In this document: positions 34,827 to 41,949 of the stretch, piece by piece
Layout of the letters: every line of letters begins with the position of its first letter
Numbering within the stretch: position 1 is the stretch's first letter
Assembly (NCBI RefSeq): GCF_024693525.1
Contig: NZ_JAILKR010000111.1
Span: forward strand, 1 to 43,398
Direction: 5' to 3'
Length of the DNA stretch: 43,398 nucleotides
Origin: Selenomonas sp.
Lineage (GTDB): Bacteria > Bacillota_C > Negativicutes > Selenomonadales > Selenomonadaceae
The notes under the pieces: generated by a model
Seen by the model: only the letters and a program-made list of their open reading frames with translations
The model's database searches: none
What the model was told of the DNA's origin: nothing
Made by a program: the position numbers and the translations under genes

Positions 34827-35621
34827 TCAGCTAAGAAGCAAACTGTCGCTATTTAATTCACTGCCAGCCGCCTTTTCAAACATATCCAGCAAGTCCTTGA
34901 TGCCAAGGTCCTTTTTCTTCTCACTGTCGATATCAAAAAGAATATGCCCCTCATACATCATGATGAGACGATTGCCATACTTGAGGGCATCGCGCATATT
35001 ATGGGTAATCATCAAAGTCGTGAGCTTCTGCTGCTTGACAATTTTATCCGTCAGCGACAAAACCTTTTCGGCGGTCTTCGGATCAAGAGCTGCCGTATGC
35101 TCATCGAGCAGCAAAAGCTTTGGCCGGGCCATTGTCGCCATGAGCAAGGTAAGCGCCTGGCGCTGCCCTCCTGATAGCAAGCCGACTTTTGACTCCAACC
35201 GGTCCTCCAACCCCAGATTCAAGCCCTGCAAAAGCTCCCGGAATTGCTGGCGGCTACCTGCTGAGGAACTCCATTTAAGGGTCGGCGCCTTGCCGCGTCT
35301 GGCGGCAATCGCCAGATTCTCCTCAATCATCATGCCAGCCGCCGTTCCCATCATCGGGTCCTGAAACACGCGGCCAATGTATTTTGCCCGTTTATGCTCC
35401 GGCCATTTGGTGATATCTGTACCATCGATTGTAATGCTGCCCTCATCCACCGGATAGGTGCCGGCAATGGAATTCATCAACGTGGATTTACCAGCACCGT
35501 TGCCGCCAATAACGGTGACAAAATCCCCAGGGGCAAGATGGAGACTCACATTATGAAGTGCCAACTTTTCCGTAATAGTTCCCGGATTGAATGTCTTAGA
35601 AATTTTTTCGATACGAAGCAT
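34827..35621 (-). CDS. ABC transporter ATP-binding protein (COG1101/TrpZ-like)
   Basis: 264 residues. Walker A GGNGAGKST (about 38-46), signature LSGGQRQAL, Walker B LLLLDEHTAALDP and the H-loop in TLMITHNM are all intact. It energises the importer formed with the permease and binding protein upstream. The ATG at 35621 comes one base after the permease stop (TGA-G-ATG), so the genes are translationally coupled. The combination of ATPase, permease and DUF534-type binding protein is the COG1101/COG4120/COG2984 system; characterised relatives take up tryptophan or related compounds in streptococci (TrpXYZ). Substrate identity here is inference. Confidence 0.93.
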   Translation of the reverse strand: MLRIEKISKTFNPGTITEKLALHNVSLHLAPGDFVTVIGGNGAGKSTLMNSIAGTYPVDEGSITIDGTDITKWPEHKRAKYIGRVFQDPMMGTAAGMMIEENLAIAARRGKAPTLKWSSSAGSRQQFRELLQGLNLGLEDRLESKVGLLSGGQRQALTLLMATMARPKLLLLDEHTAALDPKTAEKVLSLTDKIVKQQKLTTLMITHNMRDALKYGNRLIMMYEGHILFDIDSEKKKDLGIKDLLDMFEKAAGSELNSDSLLLS

Positions 35622-35622
35622 C

Positions 35623-36501
35623 TCAGCGGCCCCCTTTCCTGATTTTATTCCAGCGTGCCTGTAGCAGCGGCATCGAAAGTGCCAAGGCCACCAAGATGGC
35701 CGTGAAGAGTTTCAAATCATTTGGCGGCATTCCCATCTGCAGCACGATGGCGATAACTGCACGATAGACAATCGAGCCTAAAATGACGGAAATCAAGCAA
35801 TTCTTAAAGCTGCGCGTCCCGAAGAGCACTTCCCCGATGATAACCGACGCCAAGCCAATGACGATGGTACCCACTCCCATGCCCACATCGGCAAAACCGT
35901 TGCTCTGGGCGACAAGAGCGCCCGAAATGGCGACGAGGCCATTGGAAAGCAAGAGTCCCAGCACAATCATATTATCCGTATTAATGCCGTTGGCGCGAAT
36001 CATGTGCGGGTTGAAACCTGTAGCTCTGACGGCCGTTCCAAGTTCCGTGCCAAAGAACCAATAGTTCAGCAACGCCACCACCAGAACAATGACAGCCCCG
36101 ATTGCCAGGGTGGTCATCGTCTTGTCCATCCCCAAGTTCCATATCGTAAAAATCGTATCCTGCTGCAACAAGGGCAGATTGGCTTTCCCCATGATACGAA
36201 GGTTAACCGAATAGAGCGCAATCATCGTCAAGATTCCGGCGAGCAGCGCAGGAATCTTGAACTTCGTACAAAGAATGCCCGTGACTACGCCAGCCAGCAT
36301 ACCTGTCACGCAAGCAGCGAGGATAGCCACCAACGGATGACTGCCGGCCACGATGAGGGTAGCGGCCGTTGCAGCCCCCAAGGGGAAACTTCCCTCGACA
36401 GTCAAATCCGCGATATCGAGCACGCGGAAGGTCAGATAAACACCGATTGCCAGCAGTGCCCAGAGAAGGCCCTGTGATACCGTAGCGATTACTAAATCCA
36501 T
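35623..36501 (-). CDS. ABC transporter permease (COG4120/TrpY-like)
   Basis: 292 residues with about nine membrane helices. It resembles the branched-chain-type permease fold (VYLTFRVLDIADLTVEGSFP at about 22-41, ATGFNPHMIRANGINTDNM later), as in COG4120 permeases. The ATG at 36501 has TAGGAGATACATT upstream. It is the middle gene of the binding protein-permease-ATPase operon, 82 bases after the binding-protein gene with a hairpin in that gap, and one base before the ATPase. Confidence 0.92.
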   Translation of the reverse strand: MDLVIATVSQGLLWALLAIGVYLTFRVLDIADLTVEGSFPLGAATAATLIVAGSHPLVAILAACVTGMLAGVVTGILCTKFKIPALLAGILTMIALYSVNLRIMGKANLPLLQQDTIFTIWNLGMDKTMTTLAIGAVIVLVVALLNYWFFGTELGTAVRATGFNPHMIRANGINTDNMIVLGLLLSNGLVAISGALVAQSNGFADVGMGVGTIVIGLASVIIGEVLFGTRSFKNCLISVILGSIVYRAVIAIVLQMGMPPNDLKLFTAILVALALSMPLLQARWNKIRKGGR

Positions 36502-36524
36502 AATGTATCTCCTATTACTTATGA

Positions 36525-36568
36525 CAAAGGAGCGCAGCGAATGCGGCAGCATCCGAAACGCTCCTTTG
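36525..36568 (-). other. Intercistronic hairpin between binding protein and permease genes
   Basis: CAAAGGAGCG (36525-36534) pairs perfectly with CGCTCCTTTG (36559-36568), and a second smaller helix (GAATGC/GCATCC type, imperfect) fits inside. There is no T-tract, so it is not a terminator. It probably protects the 3' end of the binding-protein mRNA and raises its level above that of the membrane genes. Confidence 0.6.
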
Positions 36569-36583
36569 CGTCACTCTCTGCTG

Positions 36584-37579
36584 TTATTCTACAACTTCTG
36601 CTCCATTCAGGACCTCTGCCGGAAGCGTAATCCCCAAAGCGGCCGCATTCTTTTTATTGATTACGACCTTGAGATCCTGCGCGGTCTGAATTGGCATCTC
36701 AGCGGTTTTCGCTTTGCCCTCCAGTACATCGGCAGCCATGTGTCCCGTCTGTACTCCCAATTTATAATAATCAATACCATAGGTAGCAAGGCCACCAGCC
36801 TTGACCATATTCGGCTCTCCGCAAAATACTGGTTTCTTGGCCGCATCGGTGATGGCGACGAGATTCGGCATTGCCGATGCAATGATATTATCGGTCGGCA
36901 CATAGAAAGCATCAACTTCACCGACCAAGCTCTGCGCTGCCTGCTGAATATCATTGACCGTGGAAATCGTAGCTACTTTCACTGTCAGCCCCTTCGACTC
37001 CGCGTATTCCTTCATGGCCTTTACCTGAACTTCGGAATTCACTTCACTGGAACAGTAGATAGTGCCAATGGTCTTGGCGTTCGGGTAAATCTTCATAAGC
37101 AAATCGATTTGTTCCTTGATAGGGTTCATGTCGCTGGTGCCCGACACATTAGCCCCCGGGCGGTCATTGCTGGCCACGAGTTTTGCCCCCACATAGTCTG
37201 TGATTGCCGTGCCCAAAATGGGAATATCCTTCGTGGCATTAGCAATCGTCTGAGCAGCCGGTGTTGCAATGGCACAAATCAAATCCATCTTGCCGCTGAC
37301 AAAACGCTGGGCGATATTCTGCAGATTGGACTGGTCTGCCTGGGCATTCTGCTGGTCAAAGGTAACGTTCTTTCCTTCCTCGAATCCACGCTCCTTCAAA
37401 CCCTCAACAAAGCCCTTATTGGCGGCATCCAAAGCACTGTGTTCCACCAGCTGGACCACGCCAATCTTATAAGTCTTATTGCCCGCTGACTGTTCCGAAC
37501 CGCAGCCAGCCATTGCACCAGCTGCCAGCATCGTCGCAATCCCCAGGGCCAATACTTTTGCTTTTCTTGACAATTTCAT
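36584..37579 (-). CDS. ABC transporter substrate-binding lipoprotein (DUF534/TrpX-like)
   Basis: 331 residues. A lipoprotein signal peptide ends in AAGAMAGCGS, with Cys 26 as the likely lipidated residue. The mature protein has the two-lobed binding-protein pattern of the ABC_sub_bind family (COG2984): YKIGVVQLVEHSALDAANKG, ICAIATPAAQTIANAT, DAFYVPTDNIIAS and ATYGIDYYKLGVQTG. It captures the substrate outside the inner membrane. The ATG at 37579 has GGGTGGGG upstream. It is the first gene of the operon, directly downstream of a promoter carrying a large inverted repeat. The substrate may be an aromatic amino acid by family analogy only. Confidence 0.93.
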   Translation of the reverse strand: MKLSRKAKVLALGIATMLAAGAMAGCGSEQSAGNKTYKIGVVQLVEHSALDAANKGFVEGLKERGFEEGKNVTFDQQNAQADQSNLQNIAQRFVSGKMDLICAIATPAAQTIANATKDIPILGTAITDYVGAKLVASNDRPGANVSGTSDMNPIKEQIDLLMKIYPNAKTIGTIYCSSEVNSEVQVKAMKEYAESKGLTVKVATISTVNDIQQAAQSLVGEVDAFYVPTDNIIASAMPNLVAITDAAKKPVFCGEPNMVKAGGLATYGIDYYKLGVQTGHMAADVLEGKAKTAEMPIQTAQDLKVVINKKNAAALGITLPAEVLNGAEVVE

Positions 37580-37600
37580 ATAATCCCCACCCTCAAAAAA

Positions 37601-37656
37601 ATGTAACACTGTACAATAACAAATATTATTATACAGTGTTACATAAATAAAGTCTA
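37601..37656 (-). promoter_or_regulatory. ABC operon promoter inside a 13-bp perfect inverted repeat
   Basis: ATGTAACACTGTA (37601-37613) and TACAGTGTTACAT (37632-37644) are perfect inverted repeats, spaced 18 bp. On the minus strand a -10 TATAAT (37628-37633) and -35 TAGACT (37651-37656) with a 17-bp spacer place one arm between -35 and -10 and the other at about +8 to +20. Arm centres are 31 bp apart, about three helical turns. The first arm also contains TGTA-N6-TACA. It looks like a two-site repressor operator. Confidence 0.7.
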
Positions 37657-37690
37657 GTTTTGTTTTTAGTGGACAGACATTTGTTAAGGT

Positions 37691-38899
37691 TTATTTCAAA
37701 ACCGCAGCGACATGGTCGAGAATAATCCCTGCCAGCTCTTTTTTGTTCATGAGGGGATACGCCGTCATATTGCCGGCGCGGTCAAAGAGTTTGATGCGAT
37801 TGGTCTCAACCCCAAAGCCTGCATCGGCTTCGGACACATCATTGGCTACGATGAAGTCCAAATTCTTTTTGGCCAGCTTCTTGCGGGCGTACTCTTCCAC
37901 CTGACAGGTCTCAGCAGCAAAGCCCACGAGAACCTGTTGCTGCTTTTTCTGGCCGAGCTCCAGCAAAATATCCGGATTGCGCACCAGTTTCAGCGTCAAA
38001 TCCTCATCGCTCTTTTTGATTTTCTGCTCAGCCACCACCTCTGGGCGGTAATCCGCCACGGCGGCGGACTTAATGACCGCCGCACAGGTTGGAAATTCCC
38101 GCAAAACGGCCTCCCGCATCTGCCGGGCCGTCTCAACGCGAACGACCCGAACCCCCGCTGGGTCTTCTAAGACCGATGGCCCCGAAACCAGCACCACCTC
38201 GGCCCCGCGGCGGGCAGCTTCTGCTGCCACCGCATACCCCATGCGGCCCGTGGACCGGTTGCCGATATAACGCACCGGGTCAAGGGGCTCAATGGTGCCC
38301 CCTGCCGTGACGAGGATTTTTTTACCGGTCAATTTTTGACTAGTCAAATTCTGACTAGTCAAAGCCTCACTTACGATGCGCACGATATCCACCGGCTCCG
38401 GCAGGCGGCCCTTGCCGCTAATACCGCAGGCAAGGTGCCCTGCTGCCGGTTCAATCATATGAAATCCCCGCTTGCACAGCTCTTGGATATTTCGCTGGGT
38501 GATGGGATTTTCATACATATTCGTATTCATCGCGGGCGCCATGTAAACGGGGGCCTTCGTCGCCAGAATCGTCGTGGACAGCATATCGTCCGCAATCCCC
38601 ACCGCCGCTTTCGCGATGATATTGGCCGTTGCCGGAGCAATGAGCATAAGATCAGCCAAGTTGGCCAGGGCAATGTGCTCCACGTTGTAATTGGTCACCT
38701 TTTCCCACATGTCCGATACCACGGGCTGACCGCTGATTTCACGGAAGGTCAGCTCCGTTACAAACTGGGTGGCTTCCTTGGTCATGATGACATGAACCTC
38801 GGCCCCTGCTTTGCGCAGGCGGCTGACAATCTCTACGGCCTTATAAGCGGCAATCCCGCCTGTTACGCCCAGGACAATCTTCTTACCTGCGAGTTCCAT
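37691..38899 (-). CDS. coaBC: Bifunctional phosphopantothenoylcysteine decarboxylase/synthetase
   Basis: 402 residues catalysing two steps of coenzyme A synthesis. The N-terminal CoaC flavoprotein domain has VTGGIAAYK, active His 75 in VEHIALA, PAMNTNMYENP and catalytic Cys 158 in HLACGISGKGRLPEP. The C-terminal CoaB domain starts at KKILVTAGGTIEPLDPVR (about 193). The linker between them is a 5-residue tandem repeat (LTSQN-LTSQK-LTGKK), encoded by a 15-bp palindromic DNA repeat. It starts three bases after the rpoZ stop with no strong ribosome binding site, so it is probably coupled. It is the last gene of the dapF-yicC-remA-gmk-rpoZ-coaBC row; no terminator is obvious. Confidence 0.97.
   Translation of the reverse strand: MELAGKKIVLGVTGGIAAYKAVEIVSRLRKAGAEVHVIMTKEATQFVTELTFREISGQPVVSDMWEKVTNYNVEHIALANLADLMLIAPATANIIAKAAVGIADDMLSTTILATKAPVYMAPAMNTNMYENPITQRNIQELCKRGFHMIEPAAGHLACGISGKGRLPEPVDIVRIVSEALTSQNLTSQKLTGKKILVTAGGTIEPLDPVRYIGNRSTGRMGYAVAAEAARRGAEVVLVSGPSVLEDPAGVRVVRVETARQMREAVLREFPTCAAVIKSAAVADYRPEVVAEQKIKKSDEDLTLKLVRNPDILLELGQKKQQQVLVGFAAETCQVEEYARKKLAKKNLDFIVANDVSEADAGFGVETNRIKLFDRAGNMTAYPLMNKKELAGIILDHVAAVLK
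38321..38363. repeat. 15-bp tandem palindromic repeat inside coaBC
   Basis: Palindromes TTTGACTAGTCAAA (38335-38348) and TGACTAGTCA (38352-38361), and a degenerate unit around ACCGGT (38324-38329), have centres exactly 15 bp apart. They encode the 5-residue repeat in the CoaC-CoaB linker. The unit resembles palindromes at 14501-14516 and 21724-21754. Confidence 0.65.
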
Positions 38900-38902
38900 A
38901 AC

Positions 38903-39139
38903 TTAGAGGTCCGCTTTGGAAATGCGATAGTTGATTTTGCCCTCGGCAATCTCTTCCAGCGCATTGGTAACATTCTTCGTCGATTTGGATTTGAGCTCCT
39001 TGAGCTCCTCGCCATCCAGCAACTGACGGGCGCGCTTGGAAGCGCAGACTACGAGACCATAACGGCTGTCCACCTGGCTCATCAGCGTATCCGTGGACGG
39101 ATTTACCATGCTCATCTCAGGATTGTTATTTGCTTTCAT
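38903..39139 (-). CDS. rpoZ: RNA polymerase omega subunit
   Basis: 78 residues, matching the omega family: DSRYGLVVCASKRARQLLDG, then KSTKNVTNALEEIAEGKINY. It binds the beta' subunit and helps polymerase assembly. The ATG at 39139 overlaps the gmk stop by one base (TAATG), with GAGGAG 11 bases upstream. The gmk-rpoZ-coaBC order is conserved in Firmicutes. Confidence 0.96.
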   Translation of the reverse strand: MKANNNPEMSMVNPSTDTLMSQVDSRYGLVVCASKRARQLLDGEELKELKSKSTKNVTNALEEIAEGKINYRISKADL

Positions 39140-39741
39140 TACTGTTCCAACTCCTCAAATTTATCGTAATTCTTGTCGACACGGCAGTGCTCGGCAATCA
39201 TGATGCTCTTGATGCGCTCCACCGCGCGTTTTACCGTGTCATTTACTACCACATAGCCGTATTGGCGGCCAATGGCAATCTCTTCCTTGGCTGCCCCCAG
39301 ACGTTTTGCCAGGGATTCTGCCGTCTCGGAACCGCGGCCCCGAATGCGGCGCTCCAGTTCCCCGATGGACGGCGGCAGCAGGAAGATAAAGAGCCCCTCC
39401 GGGCACTTTTTCATGACGTTGAGGGCCCCCTGGGTATCGATTTCCAGCAGAATGTCCTCACCAGCGGCGAGACGTTCCTCAATCTTTCCTATTGGGGTAC
39501 CGTAGTAATTGCCATAGACATTGGCATACTCGAGAAAACCACCCTCCTCGATCATCTTCTCGAAGGCTGCTTTGTCCATAAAGTAGTAATTCTTGCCATC
39601 AACCTCGCCCTCGCGCGGCTTGCGCGTCGTCGCTGAAATGGAATAGGCAAGCTCTGGAGTCTGCGCGAGAAGTTCCCCGCAGACCGTTCCCTTCCCCGTC
39701 CCCGACGGGCCGGAAACTACAATCAATAATCCTCTGCTCAT
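39139..39741 (-). CDS. gmk: Guanylate kinase
   Basis: 200 residues, the usual size. Converts GMP (and dGMP) to GDP with ATP. P-loop GPSGTGKGT (11-19), the GMP-binding region SATTRKPREGEVDGKNYYF, and IDTQGALNV are present. It lies two bases after the remA stop and overlaps rpoZ, so it is tightly embedded in the operon. Guanylate kinase is a known direct target of (p)ppGpp in Firmicutes, which would connect it to the rel gene in this window. Confidence 0.97.
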   Translation of the reverse strand: MSRGLLIVVSGPSGTGKGTVCGELLAQTPELAYSISATTRKPREGEVDGKNYYFMDKAAFEKMIEEGGFLEYANVYGNYYGTPIGKIEERLAAGEDILLEIDTQGALNVMKKCPEGLFIFLLPPSIGELERRIRGRGSETAESLAKRLGAAKEEIAIGRQYGYVVVNDTVKRAVERIKSIMIAEHCRVDKNYDKFEELEQ

Positions 39742-39743
39742 TC

Positions 39744-40034
39744 TTACGCTTCGTCTTCTTTCTCTTTTATTTCCGCTTTCGCCTCAGTATCATCGTCCAC
39801 ATCGACACGATGCGCCACCGTCTCGGGCTGAACCGCCGACAGGATAACATGGTCGCTGTCCATGATGATGACCGCGCGGGTGCGACGACCATAGGTCGCA
39901 TCAATAAGGCGCTCGCCATCGCGGGCTTCCTGGATGATGCGTTTAATGGGTGCCGATTCGGGGCTTACAATCGCCACGATGCGGTTTGCTGATACGATAT
40001 TGCCAAAGCCAATGTTTATGAGTTTGATATCCAT
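39744..40034 (-). CDS. remA: RemA-like DUF370 regulatory protein
   Basis: 96 residues. The DUF370/RemA core is clear: [20 protein letters not shown], then [20 protein letters not shown] and [18 protein letters not shown]. In Bacillus, RemA is a DNA-binding protein activating biofilm-matrix and osmoprotection genes. The C-terminal acidic tail ([19 protein letters not shown]) is longer than in Bacillus. It sits between yicC and gmk, the conserved location, 15 bases after yicC. Confidence 0.93.
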   Translation of the reverse strand: MDIKLINIGFGNIVSANRIVAIVSPESAPIKRIIQEARDGERLIDATYGRRTRAVIIMDSDHVILSAVQPETVAHRVDVDDDTEAKAEIKEKEDEA

Positions 40035-40049
40035 GAGGCGTCCTCCTCT

Positions 40050-40928
40050 TTATTCGATATTCTGGACCTGTTCGCGAAGTTTTTCAATCTCGCTCTTCAT
40101 ATCCACAACCAGTTGAGCAGCTTCCGTGCTGTTCGCTTTCGAACCGATGGTATTGGTTTCCCGATTAATTTCCTGAATGAGAAAATCCAGTTTGCGGCCC
40201 ACCGGTTCAGCCGCGGTCTCAACAATCTGGCGGAACTGTCCAAAGTGGCTTTCCAGCCGGACAAGCTCCTCGGTGATATCTACCCGATCGGCATAAATTG
40301 CCGTCTCCTGAATTAGGCGGGTCTCGTCGAAGGTCTGGGACTCCAATGCCTGAGCAATGGTCTGCCGCAGATGCTCCCGATAAGCCGACACAATTGACGG
40401 CGCAATTTCGCGGATTCGCTGGCGCATTCCCTCAAGTTTTTCTATCCGCGCTAGGAAATCCTTACGGATGTTTTCTCCTTCCGTTGCCCGCATCTTATCA
40501 AAGGCCTGCAACGATTCCTGGATAGCCTGGAGCAAAACTGGCTTCATCCCCTCCAGATTGGCGGAAGTGTCAACTTTCAGCACATCGGGAAAACCGGCAA
40601 AGACCTGCACATCGTCAGGACGAGCCACATGGAGCATGTCGCTCATATTGTTTAGGGCCTGCTGATAAGCTAACACCAAGCCCTTATCCACTCGAATCTC
40701 CGTCTGATTTTCGCGCTTGTCAACATAATTGATGAATACATCCATCTTGCCCCGGGCCACCACTTCCTTGATGCCCTTCCGCAGGGCATCTTCCCAGGCA
40801 TTTAACGGACGCCCCATATGAAAATTGATTTCCAGGAATCGCTGGTTTACCGCCTTTAGTTCCACCGAAATCTTATAATCCTCGGTTTCAGCCACGGCCG
40901 CACCGAATCCCGTCATGCTTTTAAGCAT
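40050..40928 (-). CDS. yicC: YicC/YloC-type endoribonuclease
   Basis: 292 residues with the family start MLKSMTGFGAA, a YicC-like N-terminal domain (VELKAVNQRFLEINFHMGRP) and the C-terminal DUF1732 part (EELVRLESHFGQF, GRKLDFLIQEINRETNTIGS). The family was shown to be an endoribonuclease in E. coli (YicC) and B. subtilis (YloC). The ATG at 40928 has AGAGGCGG upstream; an in-frame ATG at 40919 gives MTGFG. It is located 24 bases after dapF and before remA. Confidence 0.94.
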   Translation of the reverse strand: MLKSMTGFGAAVAETEDYKISVELKAVNQRFLEINFHMGRPLNAWEDALRKGIKEVVARGKMDVFINYVDKRENQTEIRVDKGLVLAYQQALNNMSDMLHVARPDDVQVFAGFPDVLKVDTSANLEGMKPVLLQAIQESLQAFDKMRATEGENIRKDFLARIEKLEGMRQRIREIAPSIVSAYREHLRQTIAQALESQTFDETRLIQETAIYADRVDITEELVRLESHFGQFRQIVETAAEPVGRKLDFLIQEINRETNTIGSKANSTEAAQLVVDMKSEIEKLREQVQNIE

Positions 40929-40952
40929 ATAGCCGCCTCTTTCCACAAACCA

Positions 40953-41786
40953 TTATTCGGAAAAGTTACCCGTGAATACCAATTCTGCCGGGCCCGTCAT
41001 GAATACGTGATTGTTCTCGGCCCACTCGACGATTAACTTGCCACCATCGAGCTGAACTTCGGCCTTGCGGTCGATTTTGCCATTGAGCACGCCTGCTACC
41101 ACCGTAGCACAGGAACCCGTACCGCAGGCTAGCGTAATCGCAGCCCCGCGCTCCCAAACGCGCATGCGCACGTGACTACGATCCTTGACCTCGACAAATT
41201 CCGTATTGGTCTTGCGGGGGAACATCGAATGATGTTCAAACTTGGTGCCAAGCTCTTCAATGGGGAAGTTTTCCGCATCATCCACAAAGATAACGCAATG
41301 GGGATTGCCCATAGATACTCCTGTCATCGCGTAGGTCGTGCTATCCACCGTAATGGGCTCAGCGATGACCTTCTTGCCGTCAAAGCCAACGACGGGAATC
41401 TCATCCCCCAAAAGATGAGGCTCCCCCATATCTACCTGAACCCCCGTTACCTTATCCCCCTCCAGGATGATTTTCGGCACGAGAATACCGGCACCAGTTT
41501 CCACCGTAAACTCGGTCTTGCTGGTCAGTTTATAATCGTAGAGATACCGAGCAAAGCAACGGATGCCATTGCCGCACATCTCCGCCTCACTGCCATCCGT
41601 ATTGAAGATACGCATGCGGAAATCCGCTTTATCCGACGGCAATACCACGAGAATACCATCCGCGCCAATGCCATAATGCCGGTCACATACCTTCTGGGAA
41701 AGCTTCGCATAATCATCGGGCTCCTGCTCGCGGCAGTCCAAAAGCACAAAATCGTTGCCGCACCCCTGCCATTTCGTAAAGTTCAT
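40953..41786 (-). CDS. dapF: Diaminopimelate epimerase
   Basis: 277 residues. Interconverts LL- and meso-diaminopimelate for lysine and peptidoglycan. The two catalytic cysteines are in EMCGNGIRC (Cys 71) and LACGTGSCA (Cys 220), and the start NFTKWQGCGNDFVLLD is typical. The ATG at 41786 has AGGAGG nine bases upstream. It is the first gene of the row down to coaBC, with a good promoter, and is divergent from rqcH. Confidence 0.98.
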   Translation of the reverse strand: MNFTKWQGCGNDFVLLDCREQEPDDYAKLSQKVCDRHYGIGADGILVVLPSDKADFRMRIFNTDGSEAEMCGNGIRCFARYLYDYKLTSKTEFTVETGAGILVPKIILEGDKVTGVQVDMGEPHLLGDEIPVVGFDGKKVIAEPITVDSTTYAMTGVSMGNPHCVIFVDDAENFPIEELGTKFEHHSMFPRKTNTEFVEVKDRSHVRMRVWERGAAITLACGTGSCATVVAGVLNGKIDRKAEVQLDGGKLIVEWAENNHVFMTGPAELVFTGNFSE

Positions 41787-41823
41787 CGAACATAGCCTCC
41801 TAATTCTAGTTACTCATTTTCTT

Positions 41824-41852
41824 ATTATATTGGTTTTCGTTATCTTATGCAA
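41824..41852 (-). promoter_or_regulatory. dapF operon promoter
   Basis: Minus strand: -35 TTGCAT (41847-41852), 17-bp spacer, -10 TATAAT (41824-41829). The leader to the dapF start is about 30 bases. Confidence 0.82.
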
Positions 41853-41881
41853 GAGTACAACGGTAAATTGACCGCCGCGAA

Positions 41882-41910
41882 TTGCCCCGCCCTGCCAATA
41901 ATGATATAAT
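41882..41910 (+). promoter_or_regulatory. rqcH promoter
   Basis: Plus strand: -35 TTGCCC (41882-41887), 17-bp spacer, -10 TATAAT (41905-41910). It is back to back with the dapF promoter, with 29 bases between the two -35 boxes. Confidence 0.8.
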
Positions 41911-41949
41911 TTAGAAGTTATACCCTACGAATTGCAAAGGAGCATCATC

